Shown: positions 7,577-16,608, numbered from the stretch's first letter. The stretch is 26,108 nt of DNA from Flavobacteriaceae bacterium (GCA_030613745.1 JAUWLK010000003.1:1-26108); one strand, 5' to 3'. Translations and numbers: made by a program. The notes: generated by a model from the sequence alone, not told the origin.

Positions 7577-7606
7577 TTGCAGAGTTGAGAAATTGTATTA
7601 ATTTTG
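7577..7606 (+). promoter_or_regulatory. Promoter of tRNA-Glu / rpsT
   Basis: TTG at 7577-7579, 19 bases, then TAATTTTG at 7599-7606, a full match to TAnnTTTG. It lies 30 bases before the tRNA and just after proS, as expected for a strong stable-RNA promoter. Confidence 0.65.
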
Positions 7607-7636
7607 CACTCGCTTTAATAAGTAAAGCAATTACTT

Positions 7637-7708
7637 GGCCCGTTCGTCTATCGGCTAGGACGCCAGGTTTTCATCCTGGTAAGAGGGGTTCGACTCCCCT
7701 ACGGGCTA
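7637..7708 (+). tRNA. tRNA-Glu (anticodon UUC)
   Basis: A 72-base cloverleaf can be drawn. Acceptor arms are 7637-7643 and 7701-7707, with G·U at the 1:72 pair. The D-arm is GTCT/GGAC. The anticodon stem CCAGG/CCTGG encloses the loop TTTTCAT with anticodon TTC at 7670-7672. The T-arm is AGGGG/CCCCT around TTCGACT. The discriminator is A7708. The terminal CCA is not fully encoded (CA follows), so it would be added enzymatically. It lies between proS and rpsT and is probably co-transcribed with rpsT. Confidence 0.95.
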
Positions 7709-7746
7709 CAATTTTGTTTTAATACAAATAATTAAAAATCAGTAAA

Positions 7747-7998
7747 ATGGCAAATCATAAGTCAGCTTTAAAGAGAATCAGAAGTAACGAAGCTAAACAT
7801 TTAAGAAACAAACATCAACACAAAACTACTCGTAATGCTATAAGAGATTTACGTATTGTTGAAGATAAAAAGGAAGCAGAAGAACAATTAATAAAAGTTG
7901 TTTCAATGATTGATAAATTGGCAAAAAAGAACATTATTCATAATAATAAAGCTGCTAATTTAAAATCGAAATTAAAGAAACACGTTACAGCTTTATAA
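7747..7998 (+). CDS. rpsT: 30S ribosomal protein S20
   Basis: This is a basic, entirely helical 83-residue protein. It starts MANHKSALKRIRSNE and contains the S20 pattern of Lys/Arg-rich helices, including HNNKAANLKSKL near the C-terminus. S20 binds 16S rRNA early in assembly of the small subunit. The length is typical. It follows tRNA-Glu by 38 bases and ends at a strong hairpin terminator, suggesting a tRNA-rpsT transcript. Confidence 0.96.
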   Translation: MANHKSALKRIRSNEAKHLRNKHQHKTTRNAIRDLRIVEDKKEAEEQLIKVVSMIDKLAKKNIIHNNKAANLKSKLKKHVTAL

Positions 7999-8021
7999 TA
8001 TTGATTTACAAATTTAAGTTT

Positions 8022-8050
8022 AAAGACAGCCTTTTAAAGGCTGTCTTTTT
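8022..8050 (+). terminator. Rho-independent terminator of rpsT
   Basis: AAAGACAGCCTTT at 8022-8034 is mirrored at 8036-8048, and the plus strand continues with a T-rich tract (CTTTTTGTTTTT). It lies 23 bases after the rpsT stop and immediately before the end of convergent rodA. The minus-strand side lacks a T-run, so it serves mainly rpsT. Confidence 0.9.
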
Positions 8051-8054
8051 GTTT

Positions 8055-9332
8055 TTACCATTCATAGATCCTATCAGCATCTAATCTAATTAAAATAAAT
8101 AATAAGATAGTAAAACCCCAAAGTGATGAGCCTCCGTAGCTAAAAAATGGTAAGGGTATTCCAATCGTAGGTAATATTCCAATAACCATTCCTATATTTA
8201 TAGTAAAATGAAAAAAGAAAATGGCAACTGTGGCATAGGCAAAAACTTTGCTAAAAATAGATTTTTGTCTTTCCGCAATATGAAGTATTCGTAATAAAAA
8301 AGCTACAAATAATAGTATAACTAGGCTGCTACCTAAAAAGCCCCACTCTTCACCAACTACACTAAAAATATAATCGGTTTGCTGTTCTGGAACAAAATCA
8401 CCTTGTGTTCTGTCACCTTGTAAAAACCCTTTACCCTGAAGCCCTCCTGAACTTATAGTAATTACTGATTGTGCGGTATTATAACCAATATCTTGAGTGT
8501 CTTCAGTTTTACCCAACAAAATATCAAACCTATCTCTGTGGCGTTGTTCAAATATATTATTAAAAACAAAGTCTACACTAAATATAAAAAGACCTGTGAA
8601 AAAGTAAATTACAAGAAATCTCATCCAATTTTGTCTGAAGAATTTTTTATTTTTATATTTTAAATAAATAAAGAACAAAGTAATTAAGATAAAAGCTATA
8701 ACCAAGGTGTTAGCATAGCCAAAATATAAGGTTACAATAAAAAGTATTAAGGCTAAGAATCCAATTATTATATAATAAATTGGTAAGCCAAAACGGTATA
8801 AAACAAAAATTAATGAACCATAAACTAGTGCAGAACCTGGGTCAGGCTGTAAAGTAATAAGTATAGCAGGAAAGAAAATAATACCAAATGCTTTTAATTG
8901 GTTGGGTAGTTTTTTTAAATCTTGATTTCGTTCATTTAAAAAATTTGCTATGGCTAAAGCAGTTGCTGTTTTAGCGAATTCTGAGGGTTGAATACCAAAT
9001 GAACCAAAACTATACCACGATGTTGCACCGTTTATATTATTACCAAAAATAAATAGACCTATTAGCGATAGCATTGATACCAGATAAAAAACACCCGAAA
9101 AATTTTCATAGAACTTTTTATCAATTGCTAAAATTATGATTATCAAAGCAAAACTTAATAAAATCCATATGAATTGTTTACCATATTTAGTTGAAAAATC
9201 AAGTAATTCATATTGGGTTTCAGAATAGGTAGCAGCATAAATACTTATCCAACCTAAAAAAATAAAAGTTAGATATAGGAGTATTAAAATCCAATCTACA
9301 CCTCTAAATATGTTACTTTTCCTTTTGCGCAC
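8055..9332 (-). CDS. rodA: Peptidoglycan glycosyltransferase RodA
   Basis: This is a SEDS-family polytopic membrane protein of 425 residues with about ten hydrophobic segments. It polymerises lipid II glycan strands for lateral wall synthesis, in complex with PBP2. Family marks include QPSEFAK (N-terminal third) and QPDPGSALV. The large periplasmic loop has GLQGKGFLQG, then VPEQQTDYIFSVVGEE. The conserved FFSYGGSS lies near the C-terminus. It overlaps the PBP2 gene by 20 bases and is the last gene of the mre operon. The pairing with PBP2, together with MreBCD, identifies it as RodA, not FtsW. Confidence 0.95.
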   Translation of the reverse strand: MRKRKSNIFRGVDWILILLYLTFIFLGWISIYAATYSETQYELLDFSTKYGKQFIWILLSFALIIIILAIDKKFYENFSGVFYLVSMLSLIGLFIFGNNINGATSWYSFGSFGIQPSEFAKTATALAIANFLNERNQDLKKLPNQLKAFGIIFFPAILITLQPDPGSALVYGSLIFVLYRFGLPIYYIIIGFLALILFIVTLYFGYANTLVIAFILITLFFIYLKYKNKKFFRQNWMRFLVIYFFTGLFIFSVDFVFNNIFEQRHRDRFDILLGKTEDTQDIGYNTAQSVITISSGGLQGKGFLQGDRTQGDFVPEQQTDYIFSVVGEEWGFLGSSLVILLFVAFLLRILHIAERQKSIFSKVFAYATVAIFFFHFTINIGMVIGILPTIGIPLPFFSYGGSSLWGFTILLFILIRLDADRIYEW

Positions 9333-11205
9333 TGTAATTTTCTATTTCAAGTTGTTTTTTGTATTCCTCTTCTAATCCTTGTGTAAGCATTTTTTTCTCT
9401 GCATTTTGTCTATTTACAGATTTTTCAATAGCTCCATTTATATATTTTTCTATCATTAAACTGGCAATTGGAGCAGCCCATCTAGAACCCCAATATCCAT
9501 TTTCAATAAAAACAGCTATGGCTATTTTAGGATTGTCTTTAGGAGCAAATGCAATAAAAATAGAATGGTCTGTGAATTGTATTCTTTCACCATTTATACG
9601 TTTAAAATTTTCAGCCGTACCAGTTTTTCCGCATATTTCAATATCATTAACTTGTGAGTACCTTGCTGTACCTATTTTAAATACATTGAACATCCCTTCA
9701 ATTACAGGTTCAAAATGTTTAGTATCAATAGTTGTGTATTTTGGTTTGGTGTATTTTTCATTTGTGATAGTACTATCACCAATTTTTTTTAAAATATGAG
9801 GAGTGTAATAATGACCTCTATTAGCTATGGCAGCTGTCATATTGGCTAATTGAATTGGGGTTGTTAAAACTTCACCTTGACCTATAGCATTTGAAATGGT
9901 TGTAATAGCTCTCCACCCTCCATTTGGGTAATACTTTTTGTAGAGTTTAGAATTTGGTACTAATCCTGGTTGTCCTTGGGGTAAATCATAACCCAAATAA
10001 TTTCCTAAACCAAAACTTTTAACATGATTGCTCCATGCATCCATTCCCTCAGAAGGAGTATCATATTTTTCAATAGTCTTTCGATAAACATTTGAAAAAT
10101 AAGAATTGCAGGAACGGTATATACCCATGTTAAGTCTAATTGGAGAACCAACAATTCCACAATGGCATTTCATAAAACCACTTTTTCCATATCTATATCC
10201 ATGATAACAATAGAAAGGAGTTTGTGTTGTAATAACATTTTCTTGCAAAGCAACTAATGCATTGATGAGTTTAAATGGTGACCCTGGTGGGTATTGAGCT
10301 TGTAAGCTTCTATCTAGCATTGGCTGTTTAATAGTATCATTAAATAATAATACAGAATTTTTTGATCGTTTTCTGCCAACCATCATATTTGGGTTGTAGC
10401 TTGGGGTAGTTACCAAAGTAAGAATTTCACCAGTAGATGGATCTATTGCCACAATACCGCCACGTTTGTTATACATCAATCTTTCAGTATACCGCTGTAA
10501 ATCTATATCAAGTGTCAAAGTTATATCTTTTCCTGGGATAGGAAGTGTATCGTAAATGCCATTTTTAAATGTTCCGATTTCTTTATTAAATCTATTTTTT
10601 TGTATAAAAGTTACACCTTTTTTACCACGTAAAGCAGTCTCGTATTGTTTTTCAATACCTTGATATCCAATTAATTCTCCTAATTGGTAGGATTTGTCTT
10701 TTTTAAGTAATCTTTCATTTACTTCACTAATATAACCTAGTACATTAGCTGAAGTATTATGTGGATACTGTCGTATAAACCTTTTTTGTATATAAAATCC
10801 TTTAAACTTATACATTTTTTCTTGAAGATAAGCGTAGTCTACTTTGGATAATTGACCTACAAACGTTGATGGTAATCTAGGTGAGAAATTTTTAGCTTTT
10901 TTATATTTTTTTAGAAATTCTTTTTTTGTGATTTTTAATAAGTTACAGAATTCAATAGTATCTAATGGTTCTACATCTTTGGGGATAACCATTACATCAT
11001 AAGAACTTTGATTTGCAACCAGAAGTTTTCCATTTCGGTCATAAATATACCCTCTGTCAGGGTAAATAAATTTCATAGTTACTGCCGAGTTATTCAAAGG
11101 GTTTTGTTTGTATTTATCTTCAACTATTTGTATTAAAAATAAACGAGCAATATAAATAACTCCAACTGTGATAATTAAAAAATACAATAATGATTTTCTG
11201 AGCAT
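9313..11205 (-). CDS. mrdA: Penicillin-binding protein 2 (elongasome transpeptidase)
   Basis: This 630-residue class B PBP has one N-terminal membrane helix (about 5-27), a dimerisation/pedestal region (RGYIYDRNGKLL at 51-62), and a C-terminal transpeptidase. Active-site motifs are SPFK with nucleophile Ser309, SCN at 365-367, and KTG at 527-529. It cross-links peptidoglycan during rod elongation. A Cys/His cluster (Cys333, His335, Cys347, His348, Cys349) lies between the first two motifs, where E. coli PBP2 has a zinc site, so a structural metal site is plausible. The N-terminal start at 11205 is followed directly by the membrane helix. Its gene begins 6 bases after mreD and ends inside rodA. 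Confidence 0.95.
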   Translation of the reverse strand: MLRKSLLYFLIITVGVIYIARLFLIQIVEDKYKQNPLNNSAVTMKFIYPDRGYIYDRNGKLLVANQSSYDVMVIPKDVEPLDTIEFCNLLKITKKEFLKKYKKAKNFSPRLPSTFVGQLSKVDYAYLQEKMYKFKGFYIQKRFIRQYPHNTSANVLGYISEVNERLLKKDKSYQLGELIGYQGIEKQYETALRGKKGVTFIQKNRFNKEIGTFKNGIYDTLPIPGKDITLTLDIDLQRYTERLMYNKRGGIVAIDPSTGEILTLVTTPSYNPNMMVGRKRSKNSVLLFNDTIKQPMLDRSLQAQYPPGSPFKLINALVALQENVITTQTPFYCYHGYRYGKSGFMKCHCGIVGSPIRLNMGIYRSCNSYFSNVYRKTIEKYDTPSEGMDAWSNHVKSFGLGNYLGYDLPQGQPGLVPNSKLYKKYYPNGGWRAITTISNAIGQGEVLTTPIQLANMTAAIANRGHYYTPHILKKIGDSTITNEKYTKPKYTTIDTKHFEPVIEGMFNVFKIGTARYSQVNDIEICGKTGTAENFKRINGERIQFTDHSIFIAFAPKDNPKIAIAVFIENGYWGSRWAAPIASLMIEKYINGAIEKSVNRQNAEKKMLTQGLEEEYKKQLEIENYSAQKEK

Positions 11206-11211
11206 TATTAA

Positions 11212-11715
11212 TTATTTTTTTGGAACAAAAGTAAAACTAATCATAATTAAAATGATAGTAAATATACTAGTTAAAAATGTTTTAGTAATAATAATTCCAA
11301 AATCATTCCACTTAAAATATTCTAAACCAAATACAATAAAATGATGTATAAAAGTTAATATGATTATATAAGTATAGGTTTTAATAAAAGGTATTCTTTT
11401 AAGTGTAATTGAACTGTAATCTATTTCACGTTTCCCAATTACACTTTTTAAAACAGGAATTCTAACAAATGCAATAAAAAGTGTTGCAGCAGCATTTATA
11501 CCACCAGAATTTGAAAAAAAATCAATACTTAAACCTAAGAAAAAACTCAATAAAATTAAAATACTATCAATTTTTTTAATAGGATATATGAAAATAAATA
11601 GGATATATAAAAACGGATTGATATACCCCAAAAAATTTATATTGTTTAATACTATTATTTGTAATAATACTAAGCCAATAAATAATATTATTATATTTAT
11701 ATTTTCTCTATTCAT
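11212..11715 (-). CDS. mreD: Rod shape-determining protein MreD
   Basis: This 167-residue, very hydrophobic protein has about five predicted membrane helices and weak sequence conservation, as usual for MreD. Identification rests on length, topology and position: it overlaps mreC by 8 bases and is followed after 6 bases by the PBP2 gene. It is an inner-membrane component of the elongasome, working with MreC to link MreB filaments to wall synthesis. Confidence 0.88.
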   Translation of the reverse strand: MNRENINIIILFIGLVLLQIIVLNNINFLGYINPFLYILFIFIYPIKKIDSILILLSFFLGLSIDFFSNSGGINAAATLFIAFVRIPVLKSVIGKREIDYSSITLKRIPFIKTYTYIIILTFIHHFIVFGLEYFKWNDFGIIITKTFLTSIFTIILIMISFTFVPKK

Positions 11716-12538
11716 TAGAGGTTTTTTCTTCTAGGGTTTTAATTTCTTGCTTATCAAAATTATTTATAATCTCAACATAACCTATGGAGCTCATATCATT
11801 AAATAAAGTGATATTAATATACTCATAATTATTATTTTTAGTTTTAAAATCTTTAATGGTTCCTACCAAAATCCCTTCTGGGAATATTGTAGATTTACCG
11901 CCAGTTATTATTGTATCTCCAATTTTAATAATGGCTTGAAAAGGTAAATCGAGCAATTGAACAGTATTATACTTTTTATTATTCCAACTCAAACTGCCAA
12001 AATAATTGCTATTAGTAAGCTTTACATTAATTTTGGAATTTACATTAAGTATAGATAAAACAGTAGTATAATGTTTTGTAACACTCTTTGTAATACCAAT
12101 TATTCCTTTGCTGTTTATTACACCAAAATCAGTTTTAATTCCATCAATATTTCCTTTATTAATAGTTAAATAATTATTATTTTTTCTGAATTCATTATTG
12201 ATAACTTTTGCTGCTATAAAATTAAATTTTTGATAAAAATTTATAGTATCAATAATTTCTGAATTAATTTGGTTTGTAGATTTATTTTGTAAGTACAATA
12301 AGTTCTTTAAATGTACATTCTCTTCTGCTAATCGTTTATTATCTTTTTTTAATAAGATAAGCTCCTTAAAGTTATTTATTCTATTATAAATTCCTCCAGT
12401 TACGAAATTTGCAGAATTTACGAATTTACTTTTGTGATAACTATGGCTTTGAATAGTAAAAAAAATAGCCATTAATTCAAGCAACAAAAACAATAATATA
12501 TATTTATTCTTATATAGAAATGAAATAATTTGTTGCAT
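11708..12538 (-). CDS. mreC: Rod shape-determining protein MreC
   Basis: This 276-residue protein has an N-terminal membrane helix (about 11-28), a periplasmic coiled coil (about 55-85: KDNKRLAEENVHLKNLL), and a beta-rich domain. The beta domain carries the family pattern ITINKGNIDGIKTDFGV-like strand, GIIGI, VQLLDLP and GDTIITGGKSTIFPEGILVG. MreC is a periplasmic scaffold that activates PBP2-RodA. It lies 18 bases after mreB and overlaps mreD by 8 bases. Confidence 0.93.
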   Translation of the reverse strand: MQQIISFLYKNKYILLFLLLELMAIFFTIQSHSYHKSKFVNSANFVTGGIYNRINNFKELILLKKDNKRLAEENVHLKNLLYLQNKSTNQINSEIIDTINFYQKFNFIAAKVINNEFRKNNNYLTINKGNIDGIKTDFGVINSKGIIGITKSVTKHYTTVLSILNVNSKINVKLTNSNYFGSLSWNNKKYNTVQLLDLPFQAIIKIGDTIITGGKSTIFPEGILVGTIKDFKTKNNNYEYINITLFNDMSSIGYVEIINNFDKQEIKTLEEKTSNE

Positions 12539-12556
12539 GTTGTGTTTTCAATTTGA

Positions 12557-13585
12557 CTATTTCATCAATATGCTTCTGTATTTTTCAATATCTTTTAAAG
12601 CAATTCCTGTTCCTCTAACTACTGCCCTTAACGGATCTTCAGCTACATAAACAGGTAAATCAGTTTTTCTTGATAACCGTTTATCTAAACCTCTCAACAT
12701 TGATCCTCCTCCCGCAAGATATATACCTGTAGTATAAATATCTGCTGCTAATTCAGGTGGAGTATTAGATAAAGTTTCCATTACAGCATCTTCAATTCGG
12801 ATGATAGATTTTTCGAGAGATTTCGCAATTTCGCGATAAGAAATTTCTATTTGTTTAGGTTTACCACTCAATAAATCCCTTCCTTGTATAAATATATCAT
12901 CTGGTGGATTGTCGAGCTCTTCATTAGCCGATCCAATTTGGACTTTAATTTTTTCTGCAGTTGTTTCACCTACAAAAAGGTTGTGTTGTGTTCGCATATA
13001 CATTGCAATGTCATTTGTAAATACATCGCCAGCAACTTTTATTGATTTATCGCAAACAATTCCGCTTAAAGCGATAACTGCAATTTCTGTTGTACCACCA
13101 CCTATATCAATAATCATATTTCCTTTAGGTTGCATAATGTCAATACCAATACCAATTGCAGCAGCCATTGGTTCATAAATTAAATGTATTTCTTTGGCAT
13201 TCATTTGCTCAGCTGAATCGCGAACAGCACGTTTTTCTACTTCAGTAATTCCAGATGGAATACAAATTACCATACGTAATGACGGACGAAAAAAACGCTT
13301 TTTTATGGTTGGAATTTCTTTTATAAATTCTCTTATCATAAATTCAGAAGCTTCAAAATCAGCAATAACGCCGTCTTTTAATGGTCTAATTGTTTTGATA
13401 TTCTCATGCGTTTTACCTTGCATAAGACTTGCTTTTTTTCCAACAGCAATTATTTTTTTTGTAGTTCTGTCCATTGCAACAATAGAAGCACTATCAACTA
13501 CAACTTTTCCTTTATGAATGATCAAGGTATTTGCAGTACCTAAATCGATAGCAATATCTTCAGTCATAAAATCAAAAAACCCCAT
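12557..13585 (-). CDS. mreB: Actin-like cell-shape protein MreB
   Basis: This 342-residue actin-fold ATPase polymerises under the inner membrane and steers the elongasome. The N-terminal MGFFDFM is a membrane-binding amphipathic segment. The phosphate-1 loop is DLGTANT (14-20). Phosphate-2 lies in IDIGGGTTEIAV, and the adenosine motif in YLAGGGSMLRGL. Length and motifs are complete. It is the first gene of mreBCD-mrdA-rodA. It sits 166 bases downstream of purH, a gap that contains a dyad and a candidate promoter. Confidence 0.97.
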   Translation of the reverse strand: MGFFDFMTEDIAIDLGTANTLIIHKGKVVVDSASIVAMDRTTKKIIAVGKKASLMQGKTHENIKTIRPLKDGVIADFEASEFMIREFIKEIPTIKKRFFRPSLRMVICIPSGITEVEKRAVRDSAEQMNAKEIHLIYEPMAAAIGIGIDIMQPKGNMIIDIGGGTTEIAVIALSGIVCDKSIKVAGDVFTNDIAMYMRTQHNLFVGETTAEKIKVQIGSANEELDNPPDDIFIQGRDLLSGKPKQIEISYREIAKSLEKSIIRIEDAVMETLSNTPPELAADIYTTGIYLAGGGSMLRGLDKRLSRKTDLPVYVAEDPLRAVVRGTGIALKDIEKYRSILMK

Positions 13586-13623
13586 AGAATAAACTTGTTA
13601 AGATGTTATTATTGTGAATCAAG

Positions 13624-13631
13624 CAAATGTA
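13624..13631 (-). promoter_or_regulatory. Candidate -7 element for the mre operon
   Basis: On the minus strand this reads TACATTTG, a full match to TAnnTTTG, about 38 bases before the mreB ATG. No good TTG -33 element is seen at the expected distance, so the promoter would be weak or activator-dependent. A dyad lies just upstream. Confidence 0.4.
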
Positions 13632-13655
13632 AGAAAATTACCTAAATTCATTACA

Positions 13656-13695
13656 TAAATGACATAAAATAGTTTATTCAATTTTATGTTATTTA
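13656..13695. promoter_or_regulatory. Dyad in the purH-mreB gap, possible operator
   Basis: The arms 13656-13670 and 13681-13695 are 15-bp inverted repeats matching at 14 positions, with a 10-base loop. No T-run follows on either strand, so it is not a standard terminator. Its position, directly upstream of the candidate mreB promoter, suggests a protein-binding site or an RNA hairpin protecting or attenuating the mre message. A second, weaker A+T-rich inverted repeat (13703-13711 with 13731-13739, around a G-rich stretch) lies nearer purH. The rest of the gap shows nothing clear. Confidence 0.45.
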
Positions 13696-13751
13696 CTTCT
13701 GGATTATAATTAATAATAAAAGAGGGGGTGAATTATAATACAAATATAAGA

Positions 13752-15284
13752 TTAATGTTTGAAATGTCTGATACCGGTAAAAACCATTGACATATTATGT
13801 TCATTACAATAATCAATTGATAATTGATCCTTTATTGAGCCTCCAGGCTGAATAACAGCAGTTATCCCAACATTACCGGCTATTTCTACACTATCAGGAA
13901 AAGGAAAAAATGCATCGCTAGCCATTACGGCTCCTTTTAAATCAAAATTAAAATATTGTGCTTTTGTTATGGCTTGATTTAAAGCATCAACTCTTGAAGT
14001 TTGTCCGGTACCACTCGCACAAAGTTGTTTGTTCTTTACTAAAACGATAGTATTGGATTTGGTGTGTTTACATATTTTTGATGCAAATAATAAATCTTCT
14101 ATTTCGTTTTTTGATGGATTTAATTCTGTTGCTTGTGATAATATTTCTTTTGTATCAGTTTTAAGATCTCTATCTTGAACTAAAACACCATTCAAACAAG
14201 ATCTAACTGTAGTCTCAGGAAAAATAATATCTTTTTGTATTAATATAATTCTATTTTTTTTTCCTTTAAGAATACTTAAGGCTTCATTTTCATATGAAGG
14301 AGCAATTACTACTTCACAAAATAATTTATGAATTTCGGTGGCTGTTGCAACATCAATTTTGGTGTTAGCAATTAATACTCCTCCAAAGGCAGATTGCGGA
14401 TCTCCAGCCAAGGCATCAATGTAAGCTTGTGAAATTGTATCTCTTTGCGCAATTCCACAGGCATTATTGTGTTTTAAAATTGCAAAAGTAGGTATATCAC
14501 TTTTAAACTCATTAATTAAATTTACAGCTGCATCAACGTCTAATAAATTATTGTATGATAATTCTTTACCATGTAATTTGTCAAAAATAGCATCAAAATC
14601 ACCAAAGAAAAATCCTTTTTGGTGAGGATTTTCACCATAACGCAATATTTTACCGTTTGTTTCACTTATTTTTAGAGATGCTATGTTATGATCAGCATTA
14701 AAATAATTAAAAATAGATGTATCGTAGTGTGAAGAAACATTAAATGCTTTTGCTGCGAAATTTTTACGTTGAATTAGATTTGTAGCGCCATTATTTTCAT
14801 TTAATATTTTTAAAAACTCATCATATTGGTTCATAGATGAGACACAAATAACATCTTTAAAATTTTTGGCAGCAGCACGTATTAATGAAATCCCGCCAAT
14901 ATCAATTTTTTCAATAATTTCTTGTTCAGTTGCATCACTTGCTACTGTTTTTTCAAAAGGATACAAATCAACAATTACAATGTCCATTTCAGGAATTTCA
15001 TATTGTTGTAATTGTTTAATATCCTCCTCATTTTCTCTTCTACTTAAAATACCACCAAAAACTTTTGGATGTAAAGTTTTTACTCTACCACCAAGTATTG
15101 AAGGATAAGAAGTTAAATCTTCAACAGGAATTACATTAATTTCTAAATCTTTGATAAATTTTTCAGTACCTCCAGTCGAATAAATCTTAATACCAAGCGC
15201 ATTTAATTTTTTTACTATTGATTCTAGTCCGTCTTTATGAAATACTGAAATTAGTGCTGATTTTGCTTTTTTTGAAGAGCTCAT
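13752..15284 (-). CDS. purH: Bifunctional AICAR formyltransferase / IMP cyclohydrolase
   Basis: PurH performs the last two steps of IMP synthesis. The N-terminal MGS-like cyclohydrolase domain (about 1-195) shows STGGT, GGRVKTLHPKVFGGIL and DIGGISLIRAAAKN. The C-terminal formyltransferase domain carries LRYGENPHQ (214-222) and the catalytic KHNNACG (271-277). The C-terminus ends GIRHFKH, as conserved. The length of 510 residues is normal. The gene lies immediately upstream of the mre operon, an arrangement common in Flavobacteriia. The start at 15284 is supported by the conserved SALISVFHKDGL near the N-terminus. Confidence 0.97.
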   Translation of the reverse strand: MSSSKKAKSALISVFHKDGLESIVKKLNALGIKIYSTGGTEKFIKDLEINVIPVEDLTSYPSILGGRVKTLHPKVFGGILSRRENEEDIKQLQQYEIPEMDIVIVDLYPFEKTVASDATEQEIIEKIDIGGISLIRAAAKNFKDVICVSSMNQYDEFLKILNENNGATNLIQRKNFAAKAFNVSSHYDTSIFNYFNADHNIASLKISETNGKILRYGENPHQKGFFFGDFDAIFDKLHGKELSYNNLLDVDAAVNLINEFKSDIPTFAILKHNNACGIAQRDTISQAYIDALAGDPQSAFGGVLIANTKIDVATATEIHKLFCEVVIAPSYENEALSILKGKKNRIILIQKDIIFPETTVRSCLNGVLVQDRDLKTDTKEILSQATELNPSKNEIEDLLFASKICKHTKSNTIVLVKNKQLCASGTGQTSRVDALNQAITKAQYFNFDLKGAVMASDAFFPFPDSVEIAGNVGITAVIQPGGSIKDQLSIDYCNEHNMSMVFTGIRHFKH

Positions 15285-15303
15285 AATATTGTTTTGAATT
15301 TTG

Positions 15304-15334
15304 TAAAATTACTAAAACACATTAGTTTGAACAA
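15304..15334 (-). promoter_or_regulatory. Candidate promoter of purH
   Basis: On the minus strand, TTG (15334-15332) lies 20 bases before TAATTTTA (15311-15304), which matches TAnnTTTG at seven of eight positions. This would give a start of transcription close to the ATG at 15284. Confidence 0.35.
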
Positions 15335-15380
15335 CTTATAAATCAATAATTAATGTTATTTTTATCAAGAATTATTACAA

Positions 15381-16583
15381 ATGGAAAATGTTAAATTAGG
15401 ATTAAAGCAAAATTGGAAACAATTTGTTTTACTTATTATTGTTAATGCTTTTGTTGGTGGAATGGTTGGTTTAGAAAGAGCTATTTTACCACAGTTAGCA
15501 GAAGAAAAATTTGGTTTAATTGCTAAAACAGCAATTTTATCATTTATTATTGTTTTTGGCATTACTAAGGCAATTACAAATTATTTTACTGGAGCTTTTG
15601 CTGATAAAGTTGGAAGAAAAAATTTATTGACTATTGGATGGTTATTTGCTATTCCTATTCCTTTTATATTAATTTATGCTAACAGTTGGTCATGGATAGT
15701 TTTTGCAAATTTACTTTTAGGAATTAATCAGGGATTGACCTGGTCAAGTACAGTAGTTATGAAAATAGATTTGGTTGGTGAAAAAGACAGAGGTTTAGCG
15801 ATGGGTTTAAATGAGTCGGCTGGTTATTTGGCTGTTGGAGGCGTTGCTTTTTTAACTGGTTGGATTGCGTCAAATTATGGATTATTACCTTATCCGTTTT
15901 ATATTGGAATTGTACTTTCTTTATTGGGTTTGTTTTTTACTGTTTTTTTTATAAAAGACACAAAACATCATGTAGCAAAAGAGTCTAAAGGCAGTAAAAT
16001 TATATTGTTGAAAAATATATTTTGGGAAACTACATGGAAAAATAAAAATTTAGGATCAATATCCCAAGCAGGGTTGGTAAATAATTTAAATGATGGAATG
16101 ATCTGGGGTTTGTTTCCAATACTTTTAGCTAGTTTAAATTTTAATATAAAACAAATAGGTACAATTGTGGCAGTATATCCAATGGTTTGGGGCTTAGGGC
16201 AACTATTTACTGGGAAACTATCAGATACACTCTCCAAAAAAAATATGCTTTTTTGGGGAATGTTACTACAAGGGATTGCCTTATTTTTAATGACTTTTGC
16301 TCAAACATACTTGCACTTTATAGTTTTATCAATTGTATTAGGTATTGGAACGGCTACAGTTTATCCAACTTTTTTAGCAGGAATAGCTGATTATGCTAAT
16401 CCGATACAACGTGCTAAAAGTATAGGAGTATTCAGATTATGGCGTGATTTAGGTTATGCTATTGGAGCAATAATTACAGGAATTGTTGCAGACTCTTTTG
16501 GTATAATTACCGCTGTAAATTTAATTGCCATTCTTACCGTTATTTCAGCATTTATTATTCTTTTTAGAATGACAAAAAAGTAA
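15381..16583 (+). CDS. Major-facilitator-superfamily transporter
   Basis: This 400-residue polytopic protein has about twelve membrane segments. The MFS motif A occurs after TM2 as GAFADKVGRK (71-80) and again in the second half as GKLSDTLSKK, showing the two-domain internal repeat. TM1 contains a charged GLERAILP segment. The substrate cannot be read; the family includes drug, sugar and ion exporters. It stands alone, divergent from purH by 96 bases and convergent with the 124-residue gene. No regulator is adjacent. Its start is the ATG directly preceding the polar N-terminus MENVKLGLKQNW. Confidence 0.88.
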   Translation: MENVKLGLKQNWKQFVLLIIVNAFVGGMVGLERAILPQLAEEKFGLIAKTAILSFIIVFGITKAITNYFTGAFADKVGRKNLLTIGWLFAIPIPFILIYANSWSWIVFANLLLGINQGLTWSSTVVMKIDLVGEKDRGLAMGLNESAGYLAVGGVAFLTGWIASNYGLLPYPFYIGIVLSLLGLFFTVFFIKDTKHHVAKESKGSKIILLKNIFWETTWKNKNLGSISQAGLVNNLNDGMIWGLFPILLASLNFNIKQIGTIVAVYPMVWGLGQLFTGKLSDTLSKKNMLFWGMLLQGIALFLMTFAQTYLHFIVLSIVLGIGTATVYPTFLAGIADYANPIQRAKSIGVFRLWRDLGYAIGAIITGIVADSFGIITAVNLIAILTVISAFIILFRMTKK

Positions 16584-16585
16584 TT

Positions 16586-16608
16586 TTATTATAGTAGGGT
16601 TATAATAA
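16586..16608. terminator. Possible bidirectional terminator between convergent genes
   Basis: An 8-bp A/T-only inverted repeat (16586-16593 and 16601-16608) has a 7-base loop. It lies in the 29-base gap between the ends of the MFS gene and the convergent minus-strand gene. The stem is weak, so the call rests mostly on position. Confidence 0.35.

Noticed and set aside
9359..9799. 146-residue plus-strand reading frame opposite the PBP2 gene
   Set aside because: It is antisense to a clearly conserved coding region, and its composition reflects the complementary strand of that gene.
12909..13517. Two plus-strand reading frames opposite mreB
   Set aside because: They are shadows of a strongly conserved gene; no promoter or homology pattern was seen.
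13703..13739. 9-bp A/T-only inverted repeat around a G-rich stretch, as a purH terminator
   Set aside because: The stem is weak with a 19-base loop and no T-run on the minus strand; kept only as a note.
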